Made by a program: the position numbers and the translations under genes. Source: Pseudolabrys sp. Root1462 (lineage in GTDB: Bacteria; Pseudomonadota; Alphaproteobacteria; Rhizobiales; Xanthobacteraceae). From it: a stretch of 64,000 nucleotides of DNA. The stretch's first letter is position 1. Every line of letters begins with the position of its first letter. Below the pieces are notes generated by a model. That model ran no database searches. It worked only from the letters and a program-made list of their open reading frames with translations, and had not been told where the DNA came from. This document shows positions 46,278 to 55,371 of the stretch, piece by piece. The stretch covers positions 1,143,757 through 1,207,756 of the forward strand of contig NZ_LMFS01000001.1 in the NCBI RefSeq assembly GCF_001426945.1. The letters run 5' to 3'.

Positions 46278-46700
46278 GGTGTTGTCCCTTCCCAATCCGT
46301 CCGGGGCCAACACTCGCAAAGATGATTTGCGTCGCCGCTAAGTAGAACGGCGCAGTTTAAATCGCTCTGTAGTAAAACAAGAGATGAATACTTCTAAATG
46401 TGAAGACGAATTCGAATAAAATCCGAGTATTCGGCTTTTGATTAAAAGTCGAAGCATTAGCCGCATTTTGCCTGATAAATCGCGCACAAAGACGTCGTTG
46501 GTTGAAGCGCCTTAACCCTGTGGCTGCGGCTCCGAAGCCGAAAGCCGGGGCTTTCCCCAGGCAAATCAAGGCTTCGGATGGGTTCGAAATCGGCGCAAGT
46601 TTAGCGATCACCGTGAAGACGAATTCACCATGCCGCAACGTCGCCGAATGCGCGCCGCAGCACCGAGCGACTTTCGCCGTGCTGCGACGAAGGGGGCGGG
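46278..46700. other. Gene-free region upstream of BTLCP
   Basis: 423 bases upstream of the BTLCP gene, AT-richer than the surroundings around 46360-46490. An open frame at 46357-46638 (minus) has no ribosome site. Presumably holds the BTLCP promoter; none was assigned with confidence. Confidence 0.4.
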
Positions 46701-46734
46701 CAAAGAAAAACGCCGTGGCGGGACCACGGCGTTT
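46701..46734 (-). terminator. Intrinsic terminator after the PilZ gene
   Basis: AAACGCCGTGG stem with a CGGGA loop and CCACGGCGTTT, followed on the minus strand by TTCTTTG. Placed 25 bases past the PilZ stop. Confidence 0.85.
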
Positions 46735-46759
46735 GCTGAAGTCGCAAGGCAGCGGGCGA

Positions 46760-47383
46760 CTACTCGCCGGTGACGTTGTCTTCGATGAAGTCCGGGTGCT
46801 GCAGCCGGTTGAATTCGATGGCGAAGCCGTCGTCGATGTGACGGACGACGCGGCCTGCCGTCTTGCCGATGGTCACGGCCGAGCCGACCGGCGGCAGCAT
46901 GTCGCGCGGCAGCGCAACCGCCGCGCCCGAGGCCGAGAGGTCGATGACGCGGCAGCCGATATTCTGGCCGTTCGGCAGGATCAGGCGGGCGCGCGGGTTC
47001 TTCGGCGTGAAGCGGCCATGGCGGCGGTCTTCCGGCAGATTGAGCATCTGCCGGTTGGCGAGCCAGGTGAGCTGGGCGGCGAGCTTGTCGCGCTTGCGCG
47101 GCGTCGCCGAGATCGTCATGGCGAAGCCGTTCTCGATGAGCCGGGCGATCTGGCCTTCGAGCCGGCCGAGATGATCGACATAGGCAATGACGCGTTCGCC
47201 GGGCTGGCCGACGACCGGCGCGATCAGGGCCATGCCGCCCGGCGACATATTGACGACCTGACAGGGATATTCATTGCGGTCGGCCAGCATATAGCGGCCA
47301 AGCAGGTTCACCTTGACGCGCTGATGCCGCCGGCGTTCTTCGGCAAGCGGCAGAATTCTCACTTTTGTCAGAGGCAGCGCCAT
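46760..47383 (-). CDS. Tandem PilZ-domain protein
   Basis: 207 residues, two PilZ domains. Copy 1 has RRRHQR (~18-22) and VNMSPGGM; copy 2 has DRRHGR and IDLSASGAAV. Both carry the (R)xxxR and (D/N)xSxxG cyclic-di-GMP-binding motifs. Likely a c-di-GMP receptor, soluble. Output unknown. Stands alone. Confidence 0.88.
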   Translation of the reverse strand: MALPLTKVRILPLAEERRRHQRVKVNLLGRYMLADRNEYPCQVVNMSPGGMALIAPVVGQPGERVIAYVDHLGRLEGQIARLIENGFAMTISATPRKRDKLAAQLTWLANRQMLNLPEDRRHGRFTPKNPRARLILPNGQNIGCRVIDLSASGAAVALPRDMLPPVGSAVTIGKTAGRVVRHIDDGFAIEFNRLQHPDFIEDNVTGE

Positions 47384-47451
47384 GGGGAGGCAAGCTCAAA
47401 TAGAGCTGGTATCTGGAAGCTCGAACCTATGGCGGTTGTCTTAACGGTTCG

Positions 47452-48099
47452 TTATCCGACTTTCTCCGGTGGAACTTCGCGGCCGCCGCTATAGACGACG
47501 AAACCGTAGCGTCGGCGGCCAGCCTCGCTCGATGCGGGCGGCTCGGTTTCGGTCAGTAGGGGCGCCTGTGCCGGCGCCAGCGTCAGCCCCGCGCCGAAGC
47601 CGTCGATCTCAGGTCCGATATGGCGGAGCGCGGTGAGGCTCAGTTCGGTTACCGGCTTGCTGCCAAGCCAGTAGGGCGGCGACAGCGGCGCCAGCACGCC
47701 GAGCCCGCGGATGCGGGCGTGACCCGTATGAGCGAGCGGCAGCATCAGCATTTCGAGATCGACCTCGGCGCCGTCGGCTGTGCGGCCGACGAGGCCCATG
47801 ACGGCGCCGACCTTCTCGGCGGTGATGGTTTCGGTCAGCTTCGCGAGCGTCTTCTGATCGCTCTCGCGCCACAAGGCGGCCAGGCTCTCGCCCTTGATCT
47901 CGCGATTGAACAAGGCACAGACGCGGGTACCGGCGAGGCGGAACCGCCAGGTCTCGACGAAGTCTGCGGCCAGGATAATGGTGTCGCCCAGCGCACGGCG
48001 TATGGCCGCCGGATCGATCTCGGCGCGCTCCGGCGCCGGGCGCGAGCCGCGCCGCTCGTTCCAGTGCGCGTAGACGGCCTGCGAGGATGGATGTTTCAT
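47452..48099 (-). CDS. PAS-domain protein (DUF1457 type)
   Basis: 215 residues. Start MKHPSSQAVYAHWNERRGSRPAPERAEIDPAAIRRALGDTIIL with LAGTRVCALFNREIKGESLAALW matches the alphaproteobacterial PAS_5 family. No enzymatic output; such proteins are small sensory or regulatory units. The ATG at 48099 is preferred over the upstream 48279 extension, which is low-complexity. Confidence 0.82.
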   Translation of the reverse strand: MKHPSSQAVYAHWNERRGSRPAPERAEIDPAAIRRALGDTIILAADFVETWRFRLAGTRVCALFNREIKGESLAALWRESDQKTLAKLTETITAEKVGAVMGLVGRTADGAEVDLEMLMLPLAHTGHARIRGLGVLAPLSPPYWLGSKPVTELSLTALRHIGPEIDGFGAGLTLAPAQAPLLTETEPPASSEAGRRRYGFVVYSGGREVPPEKVG

Positions 48100-48323
48100 G
48101 ACGCGGCACCCTGTTCCGTCGCGACACGCTTGCCATCCTCTCCTGTGCCCGATCGGGACAATGACGGCGGCAAATCGTTGCGACAGGGTGTGCTGAGCAG
48201 GGCGCGTGCCGAGGCGCCCGCGGCGGTCACTCCGCCCCGCATTAGCGTTAAAATCGCGAAAGGTGCGCTTGCGGCTCAACGGTTAAGGCCTTAACTCACG
48301 TCTGGCCCTCGAAAGTTCCCCCG

Positions 48324-49076
48324 GTGCAACGCGAACCGCTGTTCAATCTCCCCGCCGTCATCGTCGCTTTGCTCGGCGTGCTGGCCTTCATCCACGGCGT
48401 GCGTGAGTGGGTGCTGACGCAGGATCAGGACATTCACGTCCTCATCGATTTTGCCTTCATCCCGGCGCGCTATGACTCTTCGCCGGTGCTCGGCGGCGCC
48501 GTGCCTGGCGGCACTGGAGCGGCCATTTGGAGCTTCGTGACTTATTCATTCCTGCACGGCAGTTGGATGCATCTGGGCGTCAATGCGGTGTGGCTGATGG
48601 CCTTCGGCACGCCGGTGGCTCGGCGTTTCGGCACGATGCGCTTCCTAGCGTTCTACGCGGTGACCGCCGTGGCCGGCGCCGGCATGCATCTGCTCACCAA
48701 CGCCGGATCGGTCGCGCCGATGATCGGCGCATCCGCTTCGATCTCCGGCGCGATGGCGGCGTCGATGCGCTTTGCCTTTCAGCGCGGCGGTCCGCTCGGC
48801 GGCATGTGGCGCACCAACGACGAGGACGCCTACCGCGTCCCGGCATTGTCGCTGATCGGCGTCTTGAGCGACGCACGCGTGCTGCTTTTCGTCGGCGTCT
48901 GGTTTGGCGTCAACATCCTCTTCGGCATGTGGTCGACGCCGGTGTTCGGCGGCGAAGATCAGGCCGTCGCCTGGCAGGCGCATATCGGCGGCTTCCTAGC
49001 GGGGCTTCTGCTGTTTTCGTGGTTCGACCCGGTTCGCAGCGATCTCAATCCGCGCGAAGATATTGCATTGCATTGA
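48324..49076 (+). CDS. Rhomboid family intramembrane protease
   Basis: 250 residues, about six TMs. His83/Asn87 (WMHLGVN), nucleophile Ser137 in GASASISG, and His220 (AHIGG) complete the rhomboid active site. The usual GASG is GASA here. Starts with GTG (CCCCGGTGC). Substrate unknown. Confidence 0.9.
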   Translation: MQREPLFNLPAVIVALLGVLAFIHGVREWVLTQDQDIHVLIDFAFIPARYDSSPVLGGAVPGGTGAAIWSFVTYSFLHGSWMHLGVNAVWLMAFGTPVARRFGTMRFLAFYAVTAVAGAGMHLLTNAGSVAPMIGASASISGAMAASMRFAFQRGGPLGGMWRTNDEDAYRVPALSLIGVLSDARVLLFVGVWFGVNILFGMWSTPVFGGEDQAVAWQAHIGGFLAGLLLFSWFDPVRSDLNPREDIALH

Positions 49077-49219
49077 ACCGATTTTTCGCGCTGCAGCGCA
49101 ATGTGTGCGTCAAGTTCGCGCTTGACGGAACAGCCGTGCCGGCCTGATCGTTACATTGGACCCGGGACTCGAAGCGTCGCGCGTGGTCATCGAGCTTCCG
49201 GGATAGTCAGGAGGCTGTC

Positions 49220-49651
49220 ATGAACGTCAAGACGATCCTGGCCGCAAAGGGCGGCGACATCATCAGCATCGAGCCGACGGCGACGCTCGCCGCGGCGGCG
49301 AAGCTGCTCAGCAAACATCGTATCGGCGCGGTGGTCATCCGCGGCGCCGGCGGGCGTCTTGCCGGTATTTTGTCGGAGCGCGACATCGTGCGCGCGCTGG
49401 CCGAAAGCGGAGGGGCGGCACTCGACTTCCCCGTCGGGCAGGTGATGACGCGCAGCGTGATGACCTGCGGCGAGAACGATTCCATCGCCGAGTTGATGGA
49501 GCGTATGACCGCCGGCAAGTTCCGCCATCTGCCGGTGTTGAAGGCCGAGCAACTCGTCGGCGTCATCTCGATCGGCGACATCGTCAAGATGCGCGTGCAG
49601 GAGATCGAGACCGACGCCGCGGCCATGCGCGATTACATCCAGACCGCCTGA
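49220..49651 (+). CDS. CBS domain pair protein
   Basis: 143 residues. Two CBS domains (SIEPTATLAAAAKLLSKHRIGAVVI ... MTRSVMTCGENDSIAELMERMTAGKFRHLPVL), a Bateman module that binds adenine nucleotides. Stand-alone sensor or regulator. The ATG follows CAGGAGGCTGTC. Confidence 0.9.
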   Translation: MNVKTILAAKGGDIISIEPTATLAAAAKLLSKHRIGAVVIRGAGGRLAGILSERDIVRALAESGGAALDFPVGQVMTRSVMTCGENDSIAELMERMTAGKFRHLPVLKAEQLVGVISIGDIVKMRVQEIETDAAAMRDYIQTA

Positions 49652-49681
49652 TGTGAGAGGCGGCGCAGGGGCAACGGCGGC

Positions 49682-50713
49682 TTACTTGCCGCCGCTGTTT
49701 GCGTTCGCGTCGTAAGGTTGCGACAGGCTGTCGAGCGCCTCGGTGACGTTTTCGAGCGCCTTCTCGGCGGCTTCGACGCCGACGGCGATGGCATCCTTGT
49801 TGCGGTGGAAGTCGAACCAGCCGATCGGACCGAGCCGCGGGCTGATCAGAACGTCGGGCGGATCGCCGGCGAGCCGCGCGCGCGTGATGCGATCCTGCAT
49901 CACGTTGAAGGCTTCGACCATCACCGTCGGAATGCCGGGCCGGCCGTGATCGCCAAACAATTTTCGGCGCAGCGATTTCTCGCGGCCGAACACGGCGCGC
50001 AGGCCGTGAAGCTGATCGCCGGGCGGCGGAGGCTCGTCGCTTTGATCTGAGCCATGATCGGCGATGATGGTGCCGCGACCGAACAAATCGGCATTGAGAT
50101 TGACCGCGATGACGACCCGGGCGCCCAGCGCGCGCGCCGCCGACACCGGCACCGGATTGACCAGCGCGCCATCGACCAGCCAGCGCCCACCGATTTTCAC
50201 CGGCGGGAAAATGCCGGGCAGGGCGTAAGAGGCGCGCAACGCGTCGGCCAAGCGGCCGCGCGTCAGCCAGATCTCGTGACCGGTATTGAACTCGGTGGCG
50301 ATGGCGGCAAAGCGCACCGGCAATGTTTCGATGCGCGTGTCTTTGAGCTGCTCGTTCATCTTGCCGGCGAGGCGGCCGCCGCCGATCAGGCCCGAGCCCG
50401 ACAGGCTGATGTCGAGATAGCTGAGGATGCTGCGCACCGACAGGCTGCGGGCCCATTCCTCGAGGTTGTCGAGTTGACCCGCCGCATAGCAGCCGCCGAC
50501 CACGGCGCCGATCGACGTACCAACGATCACGTCGGGGACGATGCCGTGGGCGGCCAAAGTCCGGATGACACCAATATGCGCAAAGCCGCGCGCCGCGCCG
50601 CCGCCGAGGGCGAGACCGATGCTCGGGCGCACCTTGTCAGGCTTGTCGGGAGCCGCGGTCGCATCGGCGGCGCGGTCGCCGCCATTCTTGCGCGCAAAGA
50701 GACCTTCAAACAC
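49682..50713 (-). CDS. Patatin-like phospholipase
   Basis: 343 residues from a GTG following GGAGATTTGACTT. Patatin motifs: oxyanion loop LGGGAARG, nucleophile Ser67 (GTSIGA) and Asp182 (VDGALVNP). Probable acyl hydrolase acting on phospholipids or an inner-membrane lipase of the RssA type. An upstream GTG at 50764 is less likely. Convergent with the CBS gene. Confidence 0.88.
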   Translation of the reverse strand: MFEGLFARKNGGDRAADATAAPDKPDKVRPSIGLALGGGAARGFAHIGVIRTLAAHGIVPDVIVGTSIGAVVGGCYAAGQLDNLEEWARSLSVRSILSYLDISLSGSGLIGGGRLAGKMNEQLKDTRIETLPVRFAAIATEFNTGHEIWLTRGRLADALRASYALPGIFPPVKIGGRWLVDGALVNPVPVSAARALGARVVIAVNLNADLFGRGTIIADHGSDQSDEPPPPGDQLHGLRAVFGREKSLRRKLFGDHGRPGIPTVMVEAFNVMQDRITRARLAGDPPDVLISPRLGPIGWFDFHRNKDAIAVGVEAAEKALENVTEALDSLSQPYDANANSGGK

Positions 50714-50925
50714 CAAGTCAAATCTCCATCGGGCACGGCCATATTGTCCGGCCGGGCGCGCCACGGCGACAAGGAATTCGCTGCCGCATGGCGAAGACGG
50801 GAGTCGTGTGACCGTCCCGTGACACGTTCAGCGTGCGCCTCTGCGATTACCGTAAGGTTAAGCCCCCGTTCAAGGTAACTCTCCAAACGTTTGGGAGTTC
50901 AATACTTTAAGATGAGGGGGCGGGG

Positions 50926-51534
50926 CTACTTCGTCGGCCGAAACATGGAAAACATCTGATCGACAACGGAATATTGGTCGGCATAGCCGCAACGGGCAAT
51001 CGGGCGCATGGCAGCCGTGTCCAAAATGCCGTCCTTGAGGAAGCGATCGTCGATGTGCACGCCGACCACCTGGCCGAAAACGACGTGGCAATCGAGCGGC
51101 GAGCCGTCGAGCGCGTCCATCTTGACGATCTTGAGCATCTTGCATTCCAGCGCGCAGGGGCTCGCGGCCACGCGCGGCGGTTTGACCATGCGGCACGGGG
51201 ACGGCGCCAGGCCCGCCCGCTCCATCTCATTGACGCCGCGAACGACCGGCGCCGAGGTGTCGTTCATCTGTTCGCGCAGGTCGTAAGTCGCGAGGTTGCA
51301 GACGAACTCGCCGGTCTCCTCGATGAAGGCGACGGAGTCCTTATGGCCCTCGCTCGAGAACATCACCATGTTCGGCTTGCTGAAGATACCGTTGAAGAAC
51401 GAGTAAGGGGCGAGGTTAACTTCGCCCTTGGCGTTCATCGACGTGATCCAGCCGATCGGACGCGGCGCGATGATCGCCTTGAATGGATCGTGGGGCAGTA
51501 AAGTGCGATCGCGCTTCTCCGGTTCGTAGAACAT
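50926..51534 (-). CDS. Flavin reductase-like domain protein
   Basis: 202 residues. FMN-binding split barrel: APRPIGWITSMNAKGEVNLAPYSFFNGI (a family hallmark), NTSAPVVRGVNEMERAGL-like middle and LFCHVVFGQVVGVHIDD-like core (LDCHVVFGQVVGVHIDD). Reduces free flavin or acts as a flavoprotein oxidoreductase. Its ATG overlaps the stop of the nitroreductase gene by one base (TGATG), so the pair is coupled. Confidence 0.87.
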   Translation of the reverse strand: MFYEPEKRDRTLLPHDPFKAIIAPRPIGWITSMNAKGEVNLAPYSFFNGIFSKPNMVMFSSEGHKDSVAFIEETGEFVCNLATYDLREQMNDTSAPVVRGVNEMERAGLAPSPCRMVKPPRVAASPCALECKMLKIVKMDALDGSPLDCHVVFGQVVGVHIDDRFLKDGILDTAAMRPIARCGYADQYSVVDQMFSMFRPTK

Positions 51535-52112
51535 CAGCGGGCGGCTCCTTGATAATGAGTGACGATCCTGTCGAGGCTGGGCCGGTCGCGATCTTCCGGC
51601 GCTTTGGTGGTGCTGCCGATATAGACGAAGCCGGCGATGCGCTCCTGGTCGGTGAGGCCAAGCACCGTCATCGCCGCACGGTCGTAAGCCGGCCATTCGG
51701 TCAGCCAGCTCGCGACATAGCCAAGGGCATGGGCGGCTGTAACGAGGTTCATGCAGGCGGCGCCCGCCGACAGTTGTTGCTCCCATTCCGGGATCTTGGC
51801 GTGAGGCGCGGCGCGGCTGACTACCGCCACCACCAACGGGGCGCGGGCAAAACGCCGGCGCTCGAACTCGAGCTGGTCGCCGGTCGCATCCGGATGGGAC
51901 ACTTGAAACACCGCGGCAATCTGGTCTCCCGCGGCGTGACGGGCATCACCGGCAAAGACCACGAAACGCCATGGCGCCAGCTTGCCGTGATCAGGCACGC
52001 GGGACGCTATCGTCAGCAGCGTGTTGAGATCGGCATCGGACGGACCGGGGCCGGCCATCTCGATTGGCTTTACCGAACGGCGGGTTTTGAGGAGTTCTAA
52101 TGCGTCAGGCAT
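51534..52112 (-). CDS. Nitroreductase family protein
   Basis: 192 residues. MPDALELLKTRRSVKPIE start and PDHGKLAPWRFVVFAGDA fit the YdjA-type single-domain nitroreductases; ends with GYVASWLTEWPAY and GFVYIGSTTKAPEDRDRP. FMN-dependent reduction of nitro or quinone compounds. Coupled to the flavin reductase gene downstream. The ATG at 52112 is preferred over 52202. Confidence 0.88.
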   Translation of the reverse strand: MPDALELLKTRRSVKPIEMAGPGPSDADLNTLLTIASRVPDHGKLAPWRFVVFAGDARHAAGDQIAAVFQVSHPDATGDQLEFERRRFARAPLVVAVVSRAAPHAKIPEWEQQLSAGAACMNLVTAAHALGYVASWLTEWPAYDRAAMTVLGLTDQERIAGFVYIGSTTKAPEDRDRPSLDRIVTHYQGAAR

Positions 52113-52888
52113 GAAGGGCTTTCGGGAAGGGCGCAGCAAAGAAGGCCGCGCGGGAGCAGCGGAGCACGAACAGCAAATAGTCAGGAAGCGGCGCCAACGC
52201 AATCGTCCCGCGCCGCTGAAATTAGCGACCCCCCGGCAGGGCCATCGTCTTCCTGGCCGCCGTGCCCGCTTGGTGGCGCTTTGCCGTGTTCGCCTGTGCG
52301 TCGATATCGCGATTATCGATGCCGGTCGATGATCGCATGTTGTCGCCGCGATGGATTGAGGTCCGCATTCTCAGACGGCAACGCGTTCGGCGCTCCGCCA
52401 ACTCGCACTATCGCAGGACCTCGTATCGGCTCCTGGTGTGGCGACTGAAAGCCGTATTTATAAATTCATCTGCTGGTTTGAGCGCGGGCGATAAATCGGG
52501 GTGGTGGTGACGGATCGCTTGTCTGCCGTCTATTTATTCTACGGTCGGGTGTCGCGTCGCGGTCCTGCTCGCGATTCGGTTGTCTTGTATTTAGCTACCG
52601 TCGTTTTGCTCGGCTCTGCAACGCAGGAGATTCTTGTTTGTACTAGACAACCGACGATAATTATAAATACCGAAATACCTAAGAAACATGGCGCTTCGTA
52701 AACGAAATTCAATCTAAAAAATCGACGCTATAAACATATTCTATAGAACTCGCTGTTAATTTTATCGACGGGTCGCGACTGCGGCCCGCGCTGCCGGGTC
52801 TCCGTGAGTGATGTCATTTCTTGAAATCGATGCGGTCCTTTTCAGGGGCGCGCGTCGCACGGGAGCGGCTGTTTTGAAGGATGCATCC
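52113..52888. other. Long gene-free region, AT-rich in its second half
   Basis: 776 bases before cheW. From about 52490 to 52790 it is clearly AT-rich. Short open frames have no ribosome sites. Probably promoter DNA for cheW-MCP and a relic or regulatory region. Confidence 0.45.
52634..52661 (+). promoter_or_regulatory. Possible sigma70-type promoter upstream of cheW
   Basis: TTGTTT (52634-52639), 16-base spacer, GATAAT (52656-52661), in an AT-rich stretch 228 bases before cheW. Plausible only; no further support. Confidence 0.3.
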
Positions 52889-53413
52889 ATGAATCAAGTT
52901 GTATCGTCGGAAATAACAAGCGCCCCGCCGAATGCCTGGGGCAATGTCGGTACGGCTGACGCCGCGGGCGGAGTTGCGCAGACGCAGTTTATCAGCTTCG
53001 CCATTGGCGACGATCAATATGGCGTCGACATCATGGCGGTTCGCGAGATCAAGGGCTGGAGCGACATTGCCCACTTGCCCAAGCAGCCTGAATATGTGCG
53101 CGGCGTGCTCAATTTGCGCGGCGCCATCGTCCCGATTGTCGACCTGCGCTGCCGTTTCGGCCAGGGGCTGACTGAGACCACGCCGCTTCACATCGTCATC
53201 ATCGTTCAGATCGAGGGCCGTCAGGTCGGACTGATCGGGGATCGCGTGCTCGATATCGTGTCGGTCGATGCTGCGCAGATCCAGAAGGTGCCGCGCGCCG
53301 GTGACGGTCCACAAGCCGATTTCCTGTCCGGCATCGTGTCGCATGACAACGTCATGATCGCGCTGATCGATCTGGCACATCTGCTTCCGGCGGAAGACCG
53401 GGCCGATCGTTGA
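52889..53413 (+). CDS. cheW: CheW coupling protein
   Basis: 174 residues. Links chemoreceptors to CheA kinase. Shows QTQFISFAIGDDQYGVDIMAVREIKGW, LPKQPEYVRGVLNLRGAIVPIVDLRCRFG (the classic CheW core) and VGLIGDRVLDIV. The ATG at 52889 follows GAAGGATGCATCC; the extension from 52808 is not conserved. Followed 65 bases later by a chemoreceptor gene. No cheA, cheY or cheR in the window. Confidence 0.95.
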   Translation: MNQVVSSEITSAPPNAWGNVGTADAAGGVAQTQFISFAIGDDQYGVDIMAVREIKGWSDIAHLPKQPEYVRGVLNLRGAIVPIVDLRCRFGQGLTETTPLHIVIIVQIEGRQVGLIGDRVLDIVSVDAAQIQKVPRAGDGPQADFLSGIVSHDNVMIALIDLAHLLPAEDRADR

Positions 53414-53478
53414 GTTGAATCGGCTGCCGCGTCCCACCCATCAACATAATGCGTTCATCTTCCTAGAAAGGGAATATC

Positions 53479-55245
53479 ATGTTGCGACTTTCGAACATCA
53501 GTATCGGCGTCAAGCTGTCCATCATGAGTGGCATCGGTGTTTTGCTGGTCTGCCTCATGATGGGTGTCGGTATGTACACCGATAGCTCCGTCAAGGCGTC
53601 CCAGGCGTATGCAAACGGTCAGGAGATTGTCGTCGCTGACCTCAAGAAGATCGAGGCCACCTTCGTGCTGGCCCGCCTGTCGATGCGAAACATCCGTCTT
53701 GCCGAGACCGAGGCCGAGTTGAAGGCCGCCAATAATCTCGCGGCGTTGCAGAAAGACGTCAATGCCTTGGCCGAAAAAGTCGCGGGGGAGCTTCGAGTGC
53801 CAGCCAACCGCGAACGCATGCAGAATGCCCGGCGGCAGATGAACGCCTATATCGATGGCGCGACCAAGATGATCGTGCCGATGCAGGCCGAGGTCATCAA
53901 GATCTCGACCGCAAACCCTGAGCGTGTCAGCCAACTTCACCATGAAATGTCGGGCATTCAGAAGGATAAGCTCGACCCCGAAGTAGCGACTGCGGTTAAG
54001 CTGATGGAAGAGATCATCCATATTGCCGAGGGCCGTGTCGTTGAAGAGAATGAAGCCGTCAGTCACACCAAGGCGTTTGCCGAGAAAATCAACCTGTCGA
54101 TCGGCATCGCGGTTATCGTCATCCTCCTCGGCTCTGCGGTGTTCGGGGCCAAGACCATAGCGCGGCCGCTGCGTGCCTTGGTGGAGCCGTTGGCCGCTGT
54201 GTCTGCCGGCAACTTTACGGTCGCTGTGCCCGGCACTGGTCGTAAGGACGAAGTTGGCCAGATTGCCGATGCCGTCCAGAGCATGGCCCAGAAGATGAGC
54301 CAGACCATTGCCGAGATCAAAGCGTCTGGCCGCGAAGTCACTAACGCCTCGGCCGAAATCGCAACCTCGACGACCGACCTGTCGCAGCGCACCGAGGAGC
54401 AGGCGGCGAGCCTGGAGGAAACCTCGGCTGCGATGGAAGAGTTGGCCGCCACCGTGCGCAAGAACGCGGAGAACGCCCAGCTCGCCAATCAGGATGCGGC
54501 TACGACTCGCGAGGTCGCGGATCGCGGCGGGCAGGTCGTCGCCAAGGCGGTCGACGCCATGGCGCGGATCGAGGAATCGTCGCGCAAGATCTCCGACATC
54601 ATCGGTGTCATCGATGAGATCGCGCGGCAGACCAACCTGCTGGCGCTCAACGCCGCGGTGGAAGCGGCGCGCGCCGGTGAAGCCGGTCGTGGCTTTGCCG
54701 TCGTGGCGTCGGAAGTGCGCAGCCTGGCGCAGCGTTCGTCGCAGGCGGCAAAAGACATCAAGGACCTGATCACCAACTCGAATGGTCAGGTGAAGGATGG
54801 TGTCGATCTGGTCAACCGTGCCGGCGAATCGCTCAACGAAATCGTCGAGTCGATCAACAAGGTCGCCGTGGTGGTCTCCGAGATCGCCAATGCGTCGGCT
54901 GAGCAGGCCACCGGCATTGATCAGATCAACAAGGCGCTCACCCAGATGGACGAGGTGACGCAGCAGAACTCGGCGCTGGTCGAAGAAAACGCGGCCACCG
55001 CCAAGACGCTCGAGCATCAGGCCAAGGCCATGGACGAGCAGGTGTCAGTGTTCCAGATCGACGGCGGCCACGAAGGCCATGCGACTCCGACGCCAATGAA
55101 GGCCAGTGCAGCGGTTGCCAGGCCGGCTGTTGCGAGGCCTGTTGCCGCCCGGTCTGCCCCTGGCAAGCCGAAGCCGGCAAGCGATGCGCGCGAGATGCAG
55201 GCGTCTCTGGCCACCGCCGTCGGTCAGGATTGGCGAGAGTTCTAG
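53479..55245 (+). CDS. Methyl-accepting chemotaxis protein
   Basis: 588 residues. TM1 ~14-33, a periplasmic four-helix-bundle sensor to ~195, TM2 ([23 protein letters not shown]), HAMP, then a cytoplasmic signalling domain with the tip [41 protein letters not shown]. Ends with WREF after an Ala/Pro linker: a CheR/CheB-type tethering pentapeptide pattern (WxxF). The ATG follows AAAGGGAATATC. Ligand unknown. Confidence 0.94.
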   Translation: MLRLSNISIGVKLSIMSGIGVLLVCLMMGVGMYTDSSVKASQAYANGQEIVVADLKKIEATFVLARLSMRNIRLAETEAELKAANNLAALQKDVNALAEKVAGELRVPANRERMQNARRQMNAYIDGATKMIVPMQAEVIKISTANPERVSQLHHEMSGIQKDKLDPEVATAVKLMEEIIHIAEGRVVEENEAVSHTKAFAEKINLSIGIAVIVILLGSAVFGAKTIARPLRALVEPLAAVSAGNFTVAVPGTGRKDEVGQIADAVQSMAQKMSQTIAEIKASGREVTNASAEIATSTTDLSQRTEEQAASLEETSAAMEELAATVRKNAENAQLANQDAATTREVADRGGQVVAKAVDAMARIEESSRKISDIIGVIDEIARQTNLLALNAAVEAARAGEAGRGFAVVASEVRSLAQRSSQAAKDIKDLITNSNGQVKDGVDLVNRAGESLNEIVESINKVAVVVSEIANASAEQATGIDQINKALTQMDEVTQQNSALVEENAATAKTLEHQAKAMDEQVSVFQIDGGHEGHATPTPMKASAAVARPAVARPVAARSAPGKPKPASDAREMQASLATAVGQDWREF

Positions 55246-55371
55246 GCGCTGGGCCACGTGGCGACGGGATTTTGGTCCCGGGACTCAGGGGACGAGCGGC
55301 CGGTCGCCGGCTGCTCGCCCCCGCAATTCATGCGGCTTGAAATCGCCTCGATTCCAGCCGAAAACCGCGTC

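Noticed and set aside
46357-46638. 93-codon frame upstream of BTLCP
   Set aside because: No ribosome site and no recognisable domain; more likely upstream regulatory DNA.
52262-52701. Two short frames in the gap before cheW
   Set aside because: No ribosome sites; composition looks random for AT-rich DNA.
53455-55017. 520-codon open frame antisense to the chemoreceptor gene
   Set aside because: Mirror of a well-supported MCP gene; no ribosome site.
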